Shown: one piece after another, positions 1 to 10,410 of the stretch
How the letters are laid out: each line of letters opens with the position of its first letter
Numbering within the stretch: the first letter of the stretch is position 1
Source: Cryptosporangium phraense
Lineage (GTDB): Bacteria; Actinomycetota; Actinomycetes; Mycobacteriales; Cryptosporangiaceae
NCBI RefSeq assembly: GCF_006912135.1
Contig: NZ_VIRS01000010.1
Coordinates: forward strand, 179,561-243,560
Length of the DNA stretch: 64,000 nucleotides
Direction of reading: 5' to 3'
Translations under genes and position numbers: made by a program
The notes under the pieces: model-generated
What the model was told of the DNA's origin: nothing
What the model saw: only the letters and a program-made list of their open reading frames with translations
Database searches by the model: none

Positions 1-124
1 GCCGGGTGATCGCCAACGTCACGCCGAGCCACACCCCGAGGTCGACGGCCCGGGCTCCGGCCCGGCGCACCAGGGGGACCGGCTGGTGGGCCGGGACGAC
101 CTCGACCCATTCGATTTGGTGCAC
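1..124 (-). CDS. Partial membrane-protein N-terminus (RDD-like?), runs off the left edge
   Basis: Reading leftward from a GTG at 124 (or an in-frame GTG at 133) gives an open frame of about 41 residues that leaves the window. It has a short hydrophilic lead, a basic segment (LVRRAGARAVD) and then a hydrophobic stretch (LGVWLGVTLAI). A basic ARxxD motif just before the first membrane helix resembles the start of RDD-family integral membrane proteins, but too little is present to be sure. It would be divergent from the thiamine-diphosphate enzyme, with about 70 bp between the starts. It could also be chance coding; only the sequence left of this window can decide. Confidence 0.4.
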   Translation of the reverse strand, partial: MHQIEWVEVVPAHQPVPLVRRAGARAVDLGVWLGVTLAITR

Positions 125-194
125 ACGACCCACACGACCGCGACCCCGCGTCGGTTCAGGTTTGCCCGGCGGCAGGATCGGTATTCGAACACCC

Positions 195-1961
195 ATGGGA
201 CGGATCGCTGCCGAAGTGCTCATCGAACGACTGGCCGAGTGGGGCGTGGACACGGTCTACGGGCTGCCCGGCGACGGGATCAACGGGATCATGGAGGGGC
301 TGCGGCGCCACTCCGACCGGATCCGGTTCGTGCTGGTGCACCACGAGGAGGCGGCGGCGTTCATGGCCACCGCCCACGCCAAGGCGACCGGCAAGCTCGG
401 CGTGTGTCTGGCCACGTCCGGCCCGGGCGGGATCCACCTGCTCAACGGCCTCTACGACGCCAAGCTCGACCATGCGCCGGTGCTGGCGATCACCGGGCTG
501 CAGGAGACCAGCGTGCTGGGCAGCGGCTACCAGCAGGAGGTCGCGCTCGACCAGCTCTACACCGACGTCGCCGAGTACAACCTCGTCGTCAACAACCCGG
601 CCCAGCTGCCCGGCGTGGTCGACAACGCGATCCGGGCCGCGTACGCGCGCCGGGGCGTCGCGCACCTGACGTTCCCGAACGACGTCCAGGTGGCCGACGC
701 GGACGCGGACCCGTACGCGCACGTGGCCCCGGCGAACCCGCCGGCGTCGGCGCCGATCTTCCTGCCGTCCCCCGGGCATCCCCGCGACGCCGACCTGAAA
801 GCGGCGGCCGAGGTGCTCAACGCGGCGGCGAAGCCGGCGATCCTGGCCGGCGCGGGTGCGCTGCACGCCCGGGCCGAGGTCCTCGCAGTCGCGGACGCGC
901 TCGGCGCCCCGGTGATCAAGACGCTGCCCGGCAAGGCCGTGATCCCGGACGACTCGGAGTACGCGGTCGGCGGCATCGGCCTGCTCGGCACCCGGCCCGG
1001 CGAGGAGCTGGTCGAGGACTGCGACACGCTGCTGATGGTCGGCACGAACTTCCCGTACACCAAGCACCTGCCCGAACCCGGCAAGGTTCGCGTCGTCCAG
1101 ATCGAGGCGGACCCGATGCGGGCCGGAGCCCGCCTCCCGACCGAGGTGCCGATGATCGGCGACGCGGCCGAGGGGCTGGCCGCGCTCCTCCCGCTGCTGT
1201 CCCGCCGGGAGGACCGCGGGCACCTGGAGAAGTACCGCAGGAAGATGGACTCCTGGCGGGAGGACATGGCCGCGCTGGAGAACCCGGAGCGCTCGCCGAT
1301 CGCCCCGCAGTACGCGGTCGGGGTGATCGACGACCTGGCGACCGACGACGCGATCCTGACCTGCGACTCCGGCACGGTCGCGACCTGGGCGGCCCGGCAC
1401 TGGACGATCCGCGACCGGCGCGAGTTCTACCTCTCCGGCAACCTCGCGACGATGGCGGTCGGCCTGCCGTACGCGAACGCGCTGCAGCACGCCTACCCGG
1501 GACGGCAGGTCATCGCCTACGTCGGCGACGGCGGGTTCGCGATGCTGATGGCCGAGTTCCTCACCGCCGTGCAGCACCGGCTGCCGGTCAAGGTCGTGAT
1601 CAACAACAACAACGCGCTCGGCCAGATCCTCTGGGAGCAGATGATCCTCGGCTTCCCCGAGCACGGCGTCCGGTACCCGCGTCCGGAGGGCGACTTCGCC
1701 GCCTGGGCCTCCGCCTGCGGCGGCTACGGCCGGAAGGTGACGGCCGGTTCCGACCTCCGCGAGGCGGTCGCGGAGGCTTTCGCGTTCGACGGTCCGGCCC
1801 TGGTCGATGTGGACGTCAACCCGGACGAGCCTCCGCTGCCGGGCAAGGTGGGGTACGAGCAGGCGTCGAAGTTCGCGCAGGCCTGGCTCAAGGGGCAGCC
1901 GAACAAGATCGCGACCGCCACGACGCTGTTCAAGGACAAGATCAGTCAGCTGGGGAAATAG
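195..1961 (+). CDS. Thiamine-diphosphate-dependent enzyme, pyruvate oxidase/acetolactate synthase-like
   Basis: A 588-residue protein with the three-domain layout of the POX/AHAS family. The N-terminal ThDP-binding domain opens GRIAAEVLIERLAEWGVDTV and carries GLPGDGIN and the catalytic-type Glu in VHHEEAAAF. A central domain follows, and the C-terminal domain has the ThDP/Mg motif GDGGFAMLMAEF ending in NNNN. ATG 195 is chosen because everything upstream in frame is unlike the family and this start gives the standard N-terminus. Family members decarboxylate pyruvate or another 2-oxo acid. The sequence resembles the poxB-like stand-alone proteins common in actinomycetes more than biosynthetic acetolactate synthase, and no small regulatory subunit lies nearby. 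Substrate and electron acceptor cannot be read from the sequence. Confidence 0.88.
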   Translation: MGRIAAEVLIERLAEWGVDTVYGLPGDGINGIMEGLRRHSDRIRFVLVHHEEAAAFMATAHAKATGKLGVCLATSGPGGIHLLNGLYDAKLDHAPVLAITGLQETSVLGSGYQQEVALDQLYTDVAEYNLVVNNPAQLPGVVDNAIRAAYARRGVAHLTFPNDVQVADADADPYAHVAPANPPASAPIFLPSPGHPRDADLKAAAEVLNAAAKPAILAGAGALHARAEVLAVADALGAPVIKTLPGKAVIPDDSEYAVGGIGLLGTRPGEELVEDCDTLLMVGTNFPYTKHLPEPGKVRVVQIEADPMRAGARLPTEVPMIGDAAEGLAALLPLLSRREDRGHLEKYRRKMDSWREDMAALENPERSPIAPQYAVGVIDDLATDDAILTCDSGTVATWAARHWTIRDRREFYLSGNLATMAVGLPYANALQHAYPGRQVIAYVGDGGFAMLMAEFLTAVQHRLPVKVVINNNNALGQILWEQMILGFPEHGVRYPRPEGDFAAWASACGGYGRKVTAGSDLREAVAEAFAFDGPALVDVDVNPDEPPLPGKVGYEQASKFAQAWLKGQPNKIATATTLFKDKISQLGK

Positions 1962-1997
1962 CTGGCGGATGCCGCTCGGCGAGGCGAGGGAGACATC

Positions 1998-2438
1998 GTG
2001 GTGGTGTTGCGGTCGTTCGTAGTCGGGGTGGTGACCGGGGGGCGGTCGATGACCGGGCTGGCGGCCGCGGCCGGGTCCGGCGGGGACGGGCTGCCGAAGC
2101 CCCTGGCCTGGCTGGCCGGCGGCGGGCGCAGGGCGGTGCTGCTCGGGGCGCTGGGGGAGATCGTCGCGGACAAGCTGCCGGGAACGCCGAGCCGGCTGGC
2201 CCCGCCGGCGCTGGCCGGGCGGGTCGTGGTCGGGGCGGTCGCCGGGTTGCTGGTGGCGTCGCGGGCCGGGCGGAACCCGGTGGTGCCGGTGCTGGTCGCC
2301 GGGGCCGGTGCGGTCGCGGGCAGCGTGGCGGGGGCTCGGTGGCGCGCGTATGCCGCCGACCGGGGCTGGCCCGCGGTGCCGGCCGCGCTGGCCGAGGATC
2401 TCGCCGTCGTGACCCTGGCCGCCACCGTCCGCCGCTGA
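1998..2438 (+). CDS. DUF4126-type small membrane protein
   Basis: A 146-residue hydrophobic protein. Its order of motifs (VVTGGRSMTGLAA near the start, GEIVADKLPGTPSR in the middle, then Gly/Ala-rich helices) matches the DUF4126 family. The function of that family is unknown. Three or four membrane segments are likely. The GTG at 1998 has a purine-rich GAGGCGAGGGAGA just upstream that can serve as ribosome-binding site. It starts 36 bp after the ThDP enzyme and could be read on the same transcript. A run of CGAGC pentamers and GC-rich inverted repeats follows its stop. Confidence 0.7.
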   Translation: MVVLRSFVVGVVTGGRSMTGLAAAAGSGGDGLPKPLAWLAGGGRRAVLLGALGEIVADKLPGTPSRLAPPALAGRVVVGAVAGLLVASRAGRNPVVPVLVAGAGAVAGSVAGARWRAYAADRGWPAVPAALAEDLAVVTLAATVRR

Positions 2439-2450
2439 CTCTCCTCTCGC

Positions 2451-2480
2451 CGAGCCGAGCCGAGCCGAGCCGAGCCGAGC
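2451..2480. repeat. Six tandem CGAGC pentamers
   Basis: Six exact copies of CGAGC lie 12 bp after the DUF4126 stop codon. They are followed by CCGCGG elements that can pair with each other (for example CCGCGG-N6-CCGCGG near 2489-2508). The hairpins may help terminate transcription. The pentamer run itself could vary in length between strains by replication slippage. Confidence 0.8.
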
Positions 2481-2568
2481 CGCGCCGCGGCCGCGGGCCA
2501 CCCCGCGGCTCGGCCGCGGGCGACGCGGGTCGGGGTTATCGGGTGGCGGGCGTGGCTAGGGTCGGGGC

Positions 2569-2841
2569 ATGGGCGAATTCGTTCCGGCCGGTTTCGATCC
2601 TCCGTCCGCGCTCGTCACCGACGACTTCCGCCTCGAGCCACTCGACGACCAGCACAACGAACGCGACTACGACGCCTGGACGTCCAGCGTGGACTTCATC
2701 CACGCCCTTCCCGGCTTCGAGACCTGGAAATGGCCGAAGCCGATGAGCCGCGCCGAACTCGATCGGCCACTGTACGAGGCCGTGGCCCGCTGGCTCGAAC
2801 AGTCCTGGCCGTTCGCCGAACTCGTCTACGCGCCCCGATGA
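2569..2841 (+). pseudogene. Internally deleted GNAT N-acetyltransferase remnant
   Basis: The 90-residue frame joins two recognisable ends of an actinomycete GNAT family whose members are usually about 170-190 residues. The N-terminal part (MGEFVPAGFDPPSALVTDDF, then DQHNERDYDAWTSSVDFIHALPGFE) runs to WPKPM. It is then joined directly to the C-terminal part SRAELDRPLYEAVARWLEQSWPF, ending YAPR. The middle, which in full-length proteins holds the acetyl-CoA-binding beta strands and the R/Q-x-x-G-x-A-type loop, is absent. The join keeps the frame, so a short protein could still be made, but it should not bind acetyl-CoA. The comparison rests on my memory of the family, not an alignment. Its TGA overlaps the ATG of the next gene. 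Confidence 0.65.
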
Positions 2842-3611
2842 GCCCCCGGACAGCCGACGGCAGCGCCGGGGACGCCGACTACGGACGCATCGGCGGCGCG
2901 TACTCCACCTACCGACGCCCCGACCCGAGGATCGCCGCCGCGATCGAGCACGCGCTCGGCCCGGCCCGGACCGTCCTCAACGTGGGCGCGGGCGCCGGGT
3001 CGTACGAGCCGGCCGGCCGGAGCGTCACGCCGGTCGAGCCGTCGGCCTCGATGCGCGCCCAGCGGCCGCCGACGCTGGCCCCGGCGATCGACGCGGTCGC
3101 CGAGCACCTCCCGTTCGCCGACGACGCGTTCGACGCGGCGATGACCACGTTCAGCGTCCACCAGTGGAGCGACCCGGCGGCCGGCCTCCGCGAGCTGCGC
3201 CGGGTCACCCGCGGTCCGGTCGCGGTCCTGACCAGCGACCCGGCCCTCCTCGACCGCTTCTGGCTGGCCGACTACGCCCCCGAGGTGATCCGGACCGAGG
3301 CCCGGCGGTACCCGCCGATCGACACGTTCCGGTCCGTGCTGGGCGACGTCGAGGTCGTGCCGGTCCCCATCCCGCTCGACTGCACCGACGGCTTCAACGA
3401 GGCCTACTACGGACGTCCGGAGATGCTGCTCGACCCGCTGGCCCGCTCGTCCTGCTCGGCCTGGGGTTTCGTGGACGACGTGACCGCGGGCGGATACGTG
3501 GCTCGTCTGACGTCGGCCTTGGAGGAGGGGACGTGGGACCGCGACCTCGGCCACCTACGGACCCAGCCGACGTTCGAGGGCTCGCTCGTCCTCGTCCTGA
3601 GCCCGGCTTGA
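2838..3611 (+). CDS. Class I SAM-dependent methyltransferase
   Basis: A 257-residue protein with a Methyltransf_11-like fold. The region YGRIGGAYSTYRRPDPRIA leads to the SAM-binding glycine loop NVGAGAGSYEP, the acidic/polar strand VTPVEPS, then AEHLPFADDAFDAAMTTFSVHQW and LRELRRV, typical of post-loop motifs. Similar actinomycete proteins methylate small molecules, but the substrate is unknown. ATG 2838 overlaps the preceding stop (ATGA), so it is probably translated by coupling even though the upstream frame is decayed. It in turn overlaps the kinase gene, giving a three-gene unit. Confidence 0.8.
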   Translation: MSPRTADGSAGDADYGRIGGAYSTYRRPDPRIAAAIEHALGPARTVLNVGAGAGSYEPAGRSVTPVEPSASMRAQRPPTLAPAIDAVAEHLPFADDAFDAAMTTFSVHQWSDPAAGLRELRRVTRGPVAVLTSDPALLDRFWLADYAPEVIRTEARRYPPIDTFRSVLGDVEVVPVPIPLDCTDGFNEAYYGRPEMLLDPLARSSCSAWGFVDDVTAGGYVARLTSALEEGTWDRDLGHLRTQPTFEGSLVLVLSPA

Positions 3612-4252
3612 GGTCGCAGGTCCTCGCAGAGGTCGCGGCCGACCTGGCCGCGCAGCACCCCGGCCACCCACTGCGAGTCGGCATCGACGGCGTCTGCGGC
3701 GCGGGCAAGACGACGTTCGCTCGGGAACTCCGGGACGCGGTCGAGACGGCCGGCCGCCCGGCGGTGCACGTCGACTCGGACGGGTTCCACCATGTGCGCG
3801 CACGCCGCTACCGACAGGGCCGGACCTCGGCGCGCGGCTATTACGAGGACGCCTACGACTTCGACGGTCTCGTGGCCCGGGTGCTCGAACCGCTCGGGCC
3901 GGGCGGCTCGCGGGAGTACGCGACCAGGATCCACGACCTGCGGTCGGACGAGGTCGTCACCGGCGAGACCGCGCGCTGCCCGGTGGACGCCGTTGTGCTG
4001 TTCGACGCGACCTTCCTCCAGCGCGACGGGCTGCGCGCATGCTGGGACGAGGTGATCTACCTGCAGTCCGACGAGGCTGCGGCGACCGCCCGGGGCATCG
4101 CGCGCGACGGGTTGCCGGCCGAGGCCTACGCGACCCGGTACCTGGCCGCGTGCCGTCTCTACCTGGCCGAACAGCGGCCGGCCGAGCGGGCGTCGATCGT
4201 CGTCGAGCACACCGACCCGGCCGCGCCGAGGATCACGGTACGGCGACGCTGA
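3608..4252 (+). CDS. Uridine kinase-like P-loop nucleoside kinase
   Basis: A 214-residue protein with a Walker A motif GIDGVCGAGKTTFA near residue 20, then VHVDSDGFHH, an RxxRY/R-rich segment and YYEDAYDFD. These are typical of the uridine kinase/phosphoribulokinase-like group that phosphorylates nucleosides or similar small alcohols. VVLFDATFLQRDGLRACWD corresponds to the strand that usually reads DG-F-L-R-L-W-D. The start is a TTG at 3608 that overlaps the TGA of the methyltransferase (TTGA); no better start exists downstream before the P-loop. Its last 20 bp overlap the convergent Mop gene. Confidence 0.75.
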   Translation: MRSQVLAEVAADLAAQHPGHPLRVGIDGVCGAGKTTFARELRDAVETAGRPAVHVDSDGFHHVRARRYRQGRTSARGYYEDAYDFDGLVARVLEPLGPGGSREYATRIHDLRSDEVVTGETARCPVDAVVLFDATFLQRDGLRACWDEVIYLQSDEAAATARGIARDGLPAEAYATRYLAACRLYLAEQRPAERASIVVEHTDPAAPRITVRRR

Positions 4253-4655
4253 CCTCGGTCGACTTCACCAGGGCGGTCACGCTCGCGCCGGCGGTCAGGG
4301 CGAGGTCCTCGGCGCCGTCGCGGGTGATCGCGGCGGTCAGCAGGCTGCCGTCGCCGAGCGTGATCTTCACGGTCGTCATCACCGCGCCGTGGTCGACGTC
4401 GGCGACGACGCCGGGCAGCTGGTTGCGGATGCTGATGCCGGACACCGGCCCGGTGGCCACCGCGACCTCGGTCGACTTGATCAGGACGTGCACGTCGGCG
4501 CCCTCGGCCAGGCCCAGCTCCTCGACCGCCTCGCCGGTGATCGCGGCCGTGATCTCGGGTCCGGACGCGAGCCGGACCTTGACCGTGCTCATGACCTCGC
4601 CCACGGCGACGGCGCTGACCGTCCCGGCGAACTGATTCCGAATGCTCAGACGCAT
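4233..4655 (-). CDS. Di-Mop (TOBE) molybdate-binding protein
   Basis: A 140-residue protein made of two similar domains of about 67 residues, each beginning with (M/I)SIRNQ. The first is MRLSIRNQFAGTVSAVAVGE and the second is ISIRNQLPGVVADVDHG. Each continues with a strand pattern ending LIKSTEVAVA or LVKSTEVSVA. This is the molbindin/Mop fold, which binds molybdate or tungstate oligomers in the cytoplasm for storage or homeostasis. No molybdate transporter or ModE-type DNA-binding domain is adjacent. A molybdopterin enzyme lies far away at 50 kb. It converges with the kinase gene and overlaps it by 20 bp. Confidence 0.85.
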   Translation of the reverse strand: MRLSIRNQFAGTVSAVAVGEVMSTVKVRLASGPEITAAITGEAVEELGLAEGADVHVLIKSTEVAVATGPVSGISIRNQLPGVVADVDHGAVMTTVKITLGDGSLLTAAITRDGAEDLALTAGASVTALVKSTEVSVAVP

Positions 4656-4735
4656 ACCGGATGCTAACCCGACCTTCGCCCGAGACTCCGGACCTCGCTG
4701 CCGAGGCGACTCGCCAGGTATGTGAGGCTTACTGA

Positions 4736-8508
<3,773 letters not shown>

Positions 8509-8520
8509 CGCCGTCGGTCG

Positions 8521-8536
8521 TACGTAGCAGTGCGTA
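8521..8536. promoter_or_regulatory. 16-bp dyad TACGTA-N4-TGCGTA, candidate LuxR-regulator site (copy 1)
   Basis: TACGTAGCAGTGCGTA is an inverted repeat with one mismatch, 57 bp upstream of the small membrane gene at 8594. A perfect version occurs at 10389-10404, upstream of the other gene that flanks the LuxR-type regulator. The two copies, read in opposite orientation, match at 20 of 26 positions across an extended window. Confidence 0.55.
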
Positions 8537-8593
8537 TTTCGGCCCGCCCGCCGCACCCCGATCCTGGCCTGGACACAGGGAGCGGGGGAAGCC

Positions 8594-8830
8594 ATGACCA
8601 GGGTGATCACGATCGTGATCGGGCTCGTAGTGGCGGGCGTCGTCGCGTACAGCCTGATCGGAATCATCGTCGAGAGCGTCGACCCGAGCGCGCCCTCGTG
8701 CGGCTCGGAGCAGCCGTGCCCGAATCCGTCGATCGATGACGGTGCCGGCAGCTGGAATCCCGACGACCGGAATCAGGACGACCGGGAGCGCGGGCCGGTC
8801 GATCGGGTGCCGGAGCGCGGGCGTCCGTGA
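8594..8830 (+). CDS. Small single-pass membrane protein, hypothetical
   Basis: A 78-residue protein. Residues 4-27 (VITIVIGLVVAGVVAYSLIGIIV) form one membrane helix. The rest is an acidic, proline-containing tail with two cysteines (PSCGSEQPCPNPS) that could form a disulfide outside the cell. A GAGCGGGGGAAGCC ribosome-binding site supports the ATG at 8594. I do not recognise a family. The candidate LuxR-type dyad sits upstream at 8521-8536, and the LuxR gene follows 50 bp downstream, so it may be a target of that regulator. Confidence 0.6.
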   Translation: MTRVITIVIGLVVAGVVAYSLIGIIVESVDPSAPSCGSEQPCPNPSIDDGAGSWNPDDRNQDDRERGPVDRVPERGRP

Positions 8831-8880
8831 CGGGGGCCGCGTAGGGTGGTCCGATCGTCGACGGCAGGCGGTGGCCGATC

Positions 8881-9651
8881 ATGTACCGCAGCGCTACGGA
8901 CCTGGCTCTGGACTTCAGCTGGCGGCTGGCCGGTGCGTCGACCCCGGTGGATCTGGAGAGCTCGGCCAGCGAGTGGCTCTCTCGGACACTGGGCGTCGAC
9001 TACGCGGGCTTCACCGATCTCCGCCGGGCATCGATGTGGACGGTCCGGCTCCGGCTCCATCCGCGGGACCGGATGACGTCGGCCGCCGAGACGGCGGTCA
9101 ACGCGCTGTTGCGCGAGGAGGGAATCGCCGGGTATCCGCTCTTCACGCACTACCTGCGACAGCCCGCGGACCGAGCGCCGCGGCGGACGAGCGATCTGGT
9201 GTCCGATCGGAACTGGACCCGCACCCGTACCTACGAGGTGCTGAAGCCGGTCGGCGGCCGACGGGTGCTCGCGCTGCTCGTCGGTACCCGCGCCGGAGGC
9301 CTGGACGCGTTCATGGCCAGCCGCAGCGGGCGCGACTTCAGCGACGACGCGATGGACGTCGCCCGGGCGGTGCAGCCGGTGCTCGTGGCCGCGCACCACC
9401 TCGTGCGCGGCCCGCGGATCTCCGCCGTGGCGGCCGAGCGGGCCCGGCTGACCCCGGCGGAGTCGCAGATCGTGGCCCTCCTGACGGCCGGCCTGACCGC
9501 CGAGGCGATCGCCCGGGTCCGTCGGGTGAGCCCCCGGACCGTGCACAAGCAGCTCGAGCACCTCTACGCCAAGCTCGGCCTGCACGACCGTCTCCAGGTA
9601 GCGGCCTACGCCCGCCGGACCGGCCTGGTCGAGGAACCCGCCCCGCCGTGA
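8881..9651 (+). CDS. LuxR-family transcriptional regulator
   Basis: A 256-residue protein. The last 60 residues form a clear GerE/LuxR helix-turn-helix: RLTPAESQIVALLTAGLTAE, then AIARVRRVSPRTVHKQLEHL and YAKLGLHDRLQV. The N-terminal 190 residues show no receiver or AHL-binding signature that I recognise. They contain a GAF-like mix of strands such as RRVLALLVGTRAGGLDAFMA. It is therefore an orphan LuxR, not a two-component response regulator. No kinase is adjacent. Both neighbours have the same 16-bp dyad about 60 bp upstream of their starts, which suggests it controls its flanks. The start at ATG 8881 lacks a strong ribosome-binding site. Confidence 0.85.
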   Translation: MYRSATDLALDFSWRLAGASTPVDLESSASEWLSRTLGVDYAGFTDLRRASMWTVRLRLHPRDRMTSAAETAVNALLREEGIAGYPLFTHYLRQPADRAPRRTSDLVSDRNWTRTRTYEVLKPVGGRRVLALLVGTRAGGLDAFMASRSGRDFSDDAMDVARAVQPVLVAAHHLVRGPRISAVAAERARLTPAESQIVALLTAGLTAEAIARVRRVSPRTVHKQLEHLYAKLGLHDRLQVAAYARRTGLVEEPAPP

Positions 9652-9670
9652 CCCGAACCCCCGCGGCCGG

Positions 9671-10324
9671 TCAGCTACCGATGGCCGAGACGATCTGCTG
9701 ATAGTCCTTGGCGACCCCGGCCGCGTCGTCGGCCAGCTGTTTCACGCTGCCACCCGCGGTGACCCACTTGTTGAGGATCGTCTGGAACGAGTCGGGGCTC
9801 GGCGTGTGGAACAGATGGACGTGCGTGGCCCGCACGATGTCGGCCGCCGCGTAGGTGGTCGACCAGGGATCGTGCCGGTCGGAGGTGCCGATCCACCGTC
9901 CGTCGACGCCGTAACGGTGCAGGTACGGCTGGGTCGGCGGGCTCGGCACGATCGGGTTGTCGGCGGCGTCGGCCAGCACCGCGGTCACGGCCCCGTGGAA
10001 ACCGCCGAGGTCGGTCACCGTGAACGTGCGGGTGATCGCCGACAGCACCCCACCCGACACGGTGACCCCGCCGACGGTCTGCATGTAGTGGCCGGCGCCG
10101 AGGAACTGGTCGCCGGAGTCGAAGTGGGCCGCCGGCAGCGACTGCTCCGGCGCCACCCCCTCCGCGACCGTTCCCTCCGGCAGACCGGCGAGGTCCGCCT
10201 CGGACACGTCCATGACGTCGTTGGCCTGATCGAGCCGGTACCGCCTCCCGTTCGCCACCACGTACAACGTCCCGTCCGGCCCGCGGAGGTACTGGCCGGT
10301 CGTTAAGCCCAGTGTTGCGGTCAT
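9671..10324 (-). CDS. Hypothetical 217-residue protein
   Basis: I do not recognise the family. The first 45 residues (TTGQYLRGPDGTLYVVANGR, then RYRLDQANDVMDVSEADLAG) look like a small beta-hairpin motif, GPDGxxYVVxxGRRY, seen as a repeat unit in various secreted or wall-associated proteins. No signal peptide is present. A central strand-rich part contains GAGHYMQTVGGVTVSGGVLS. The C-terminal part is helical (FQTILNKWVTAGGSVKQL). GGAAGGAC upstream of ATG 10324 is a good ribosome-binding site. A perfect copy of the LuxR-type dyad lies 64 bp upstream of the start. It converges with the LuxR gene. Confidence 0.7.
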   Translation of the reverse strand: MTATLGLTTGQYLRGPDGTLYVVANGRRYRLDQANDVMDVSEADLAGLPEGTVAEGVAPEQSLPAAHFDSGDQFLGAGHYMQTVGGVTVSGGVLSAITRTFTVTDLGGFHGAVTAVLADAADNPIVPSPPTQPYLHRYGVDGRWIGTSDRHDPWSTTYAAADIVRATHVHLFHTPSPDSFQTILNKWVTAGGSVKQLADDAAGVAKDYQQIVSAIGS

Positions 10325-10388
10325 CAGTCGTCCTTCCCTCGTGACTCGGAACGACGATCAGCCTCGTGGCCGGCGGGCCCGGGGTGAA

Positions 10389-10404
10389 TACGCAGTCGTG
10401 CGTA
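10389..10404. promoter_or_regulatory. 16-bp perfect dyad TACGCA-N4-TGCGTA, candidate LuxR-regulator site (copy 2)
   Basis: TACGCAGTCGTGCGTA is a perfect 6-4-6 inverted repeat. It lies between the start of the hypothetical gene (10324) and the end of the IlvD/Edd-family gene (10411), so only the hypothetical gene has its promoter here. The near-identical partner is at 8521-8536. Confidence 0.6.
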
Positions 10405-10410
10405 CGCCCG

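Noticed and set aside
86..2746. Long plus-strand frame across the ThDP enzyme and DUF4126 genes
   Set aside because: It is a shadow of the real genes, Arg/Gly-rich and without any recognisable domain.
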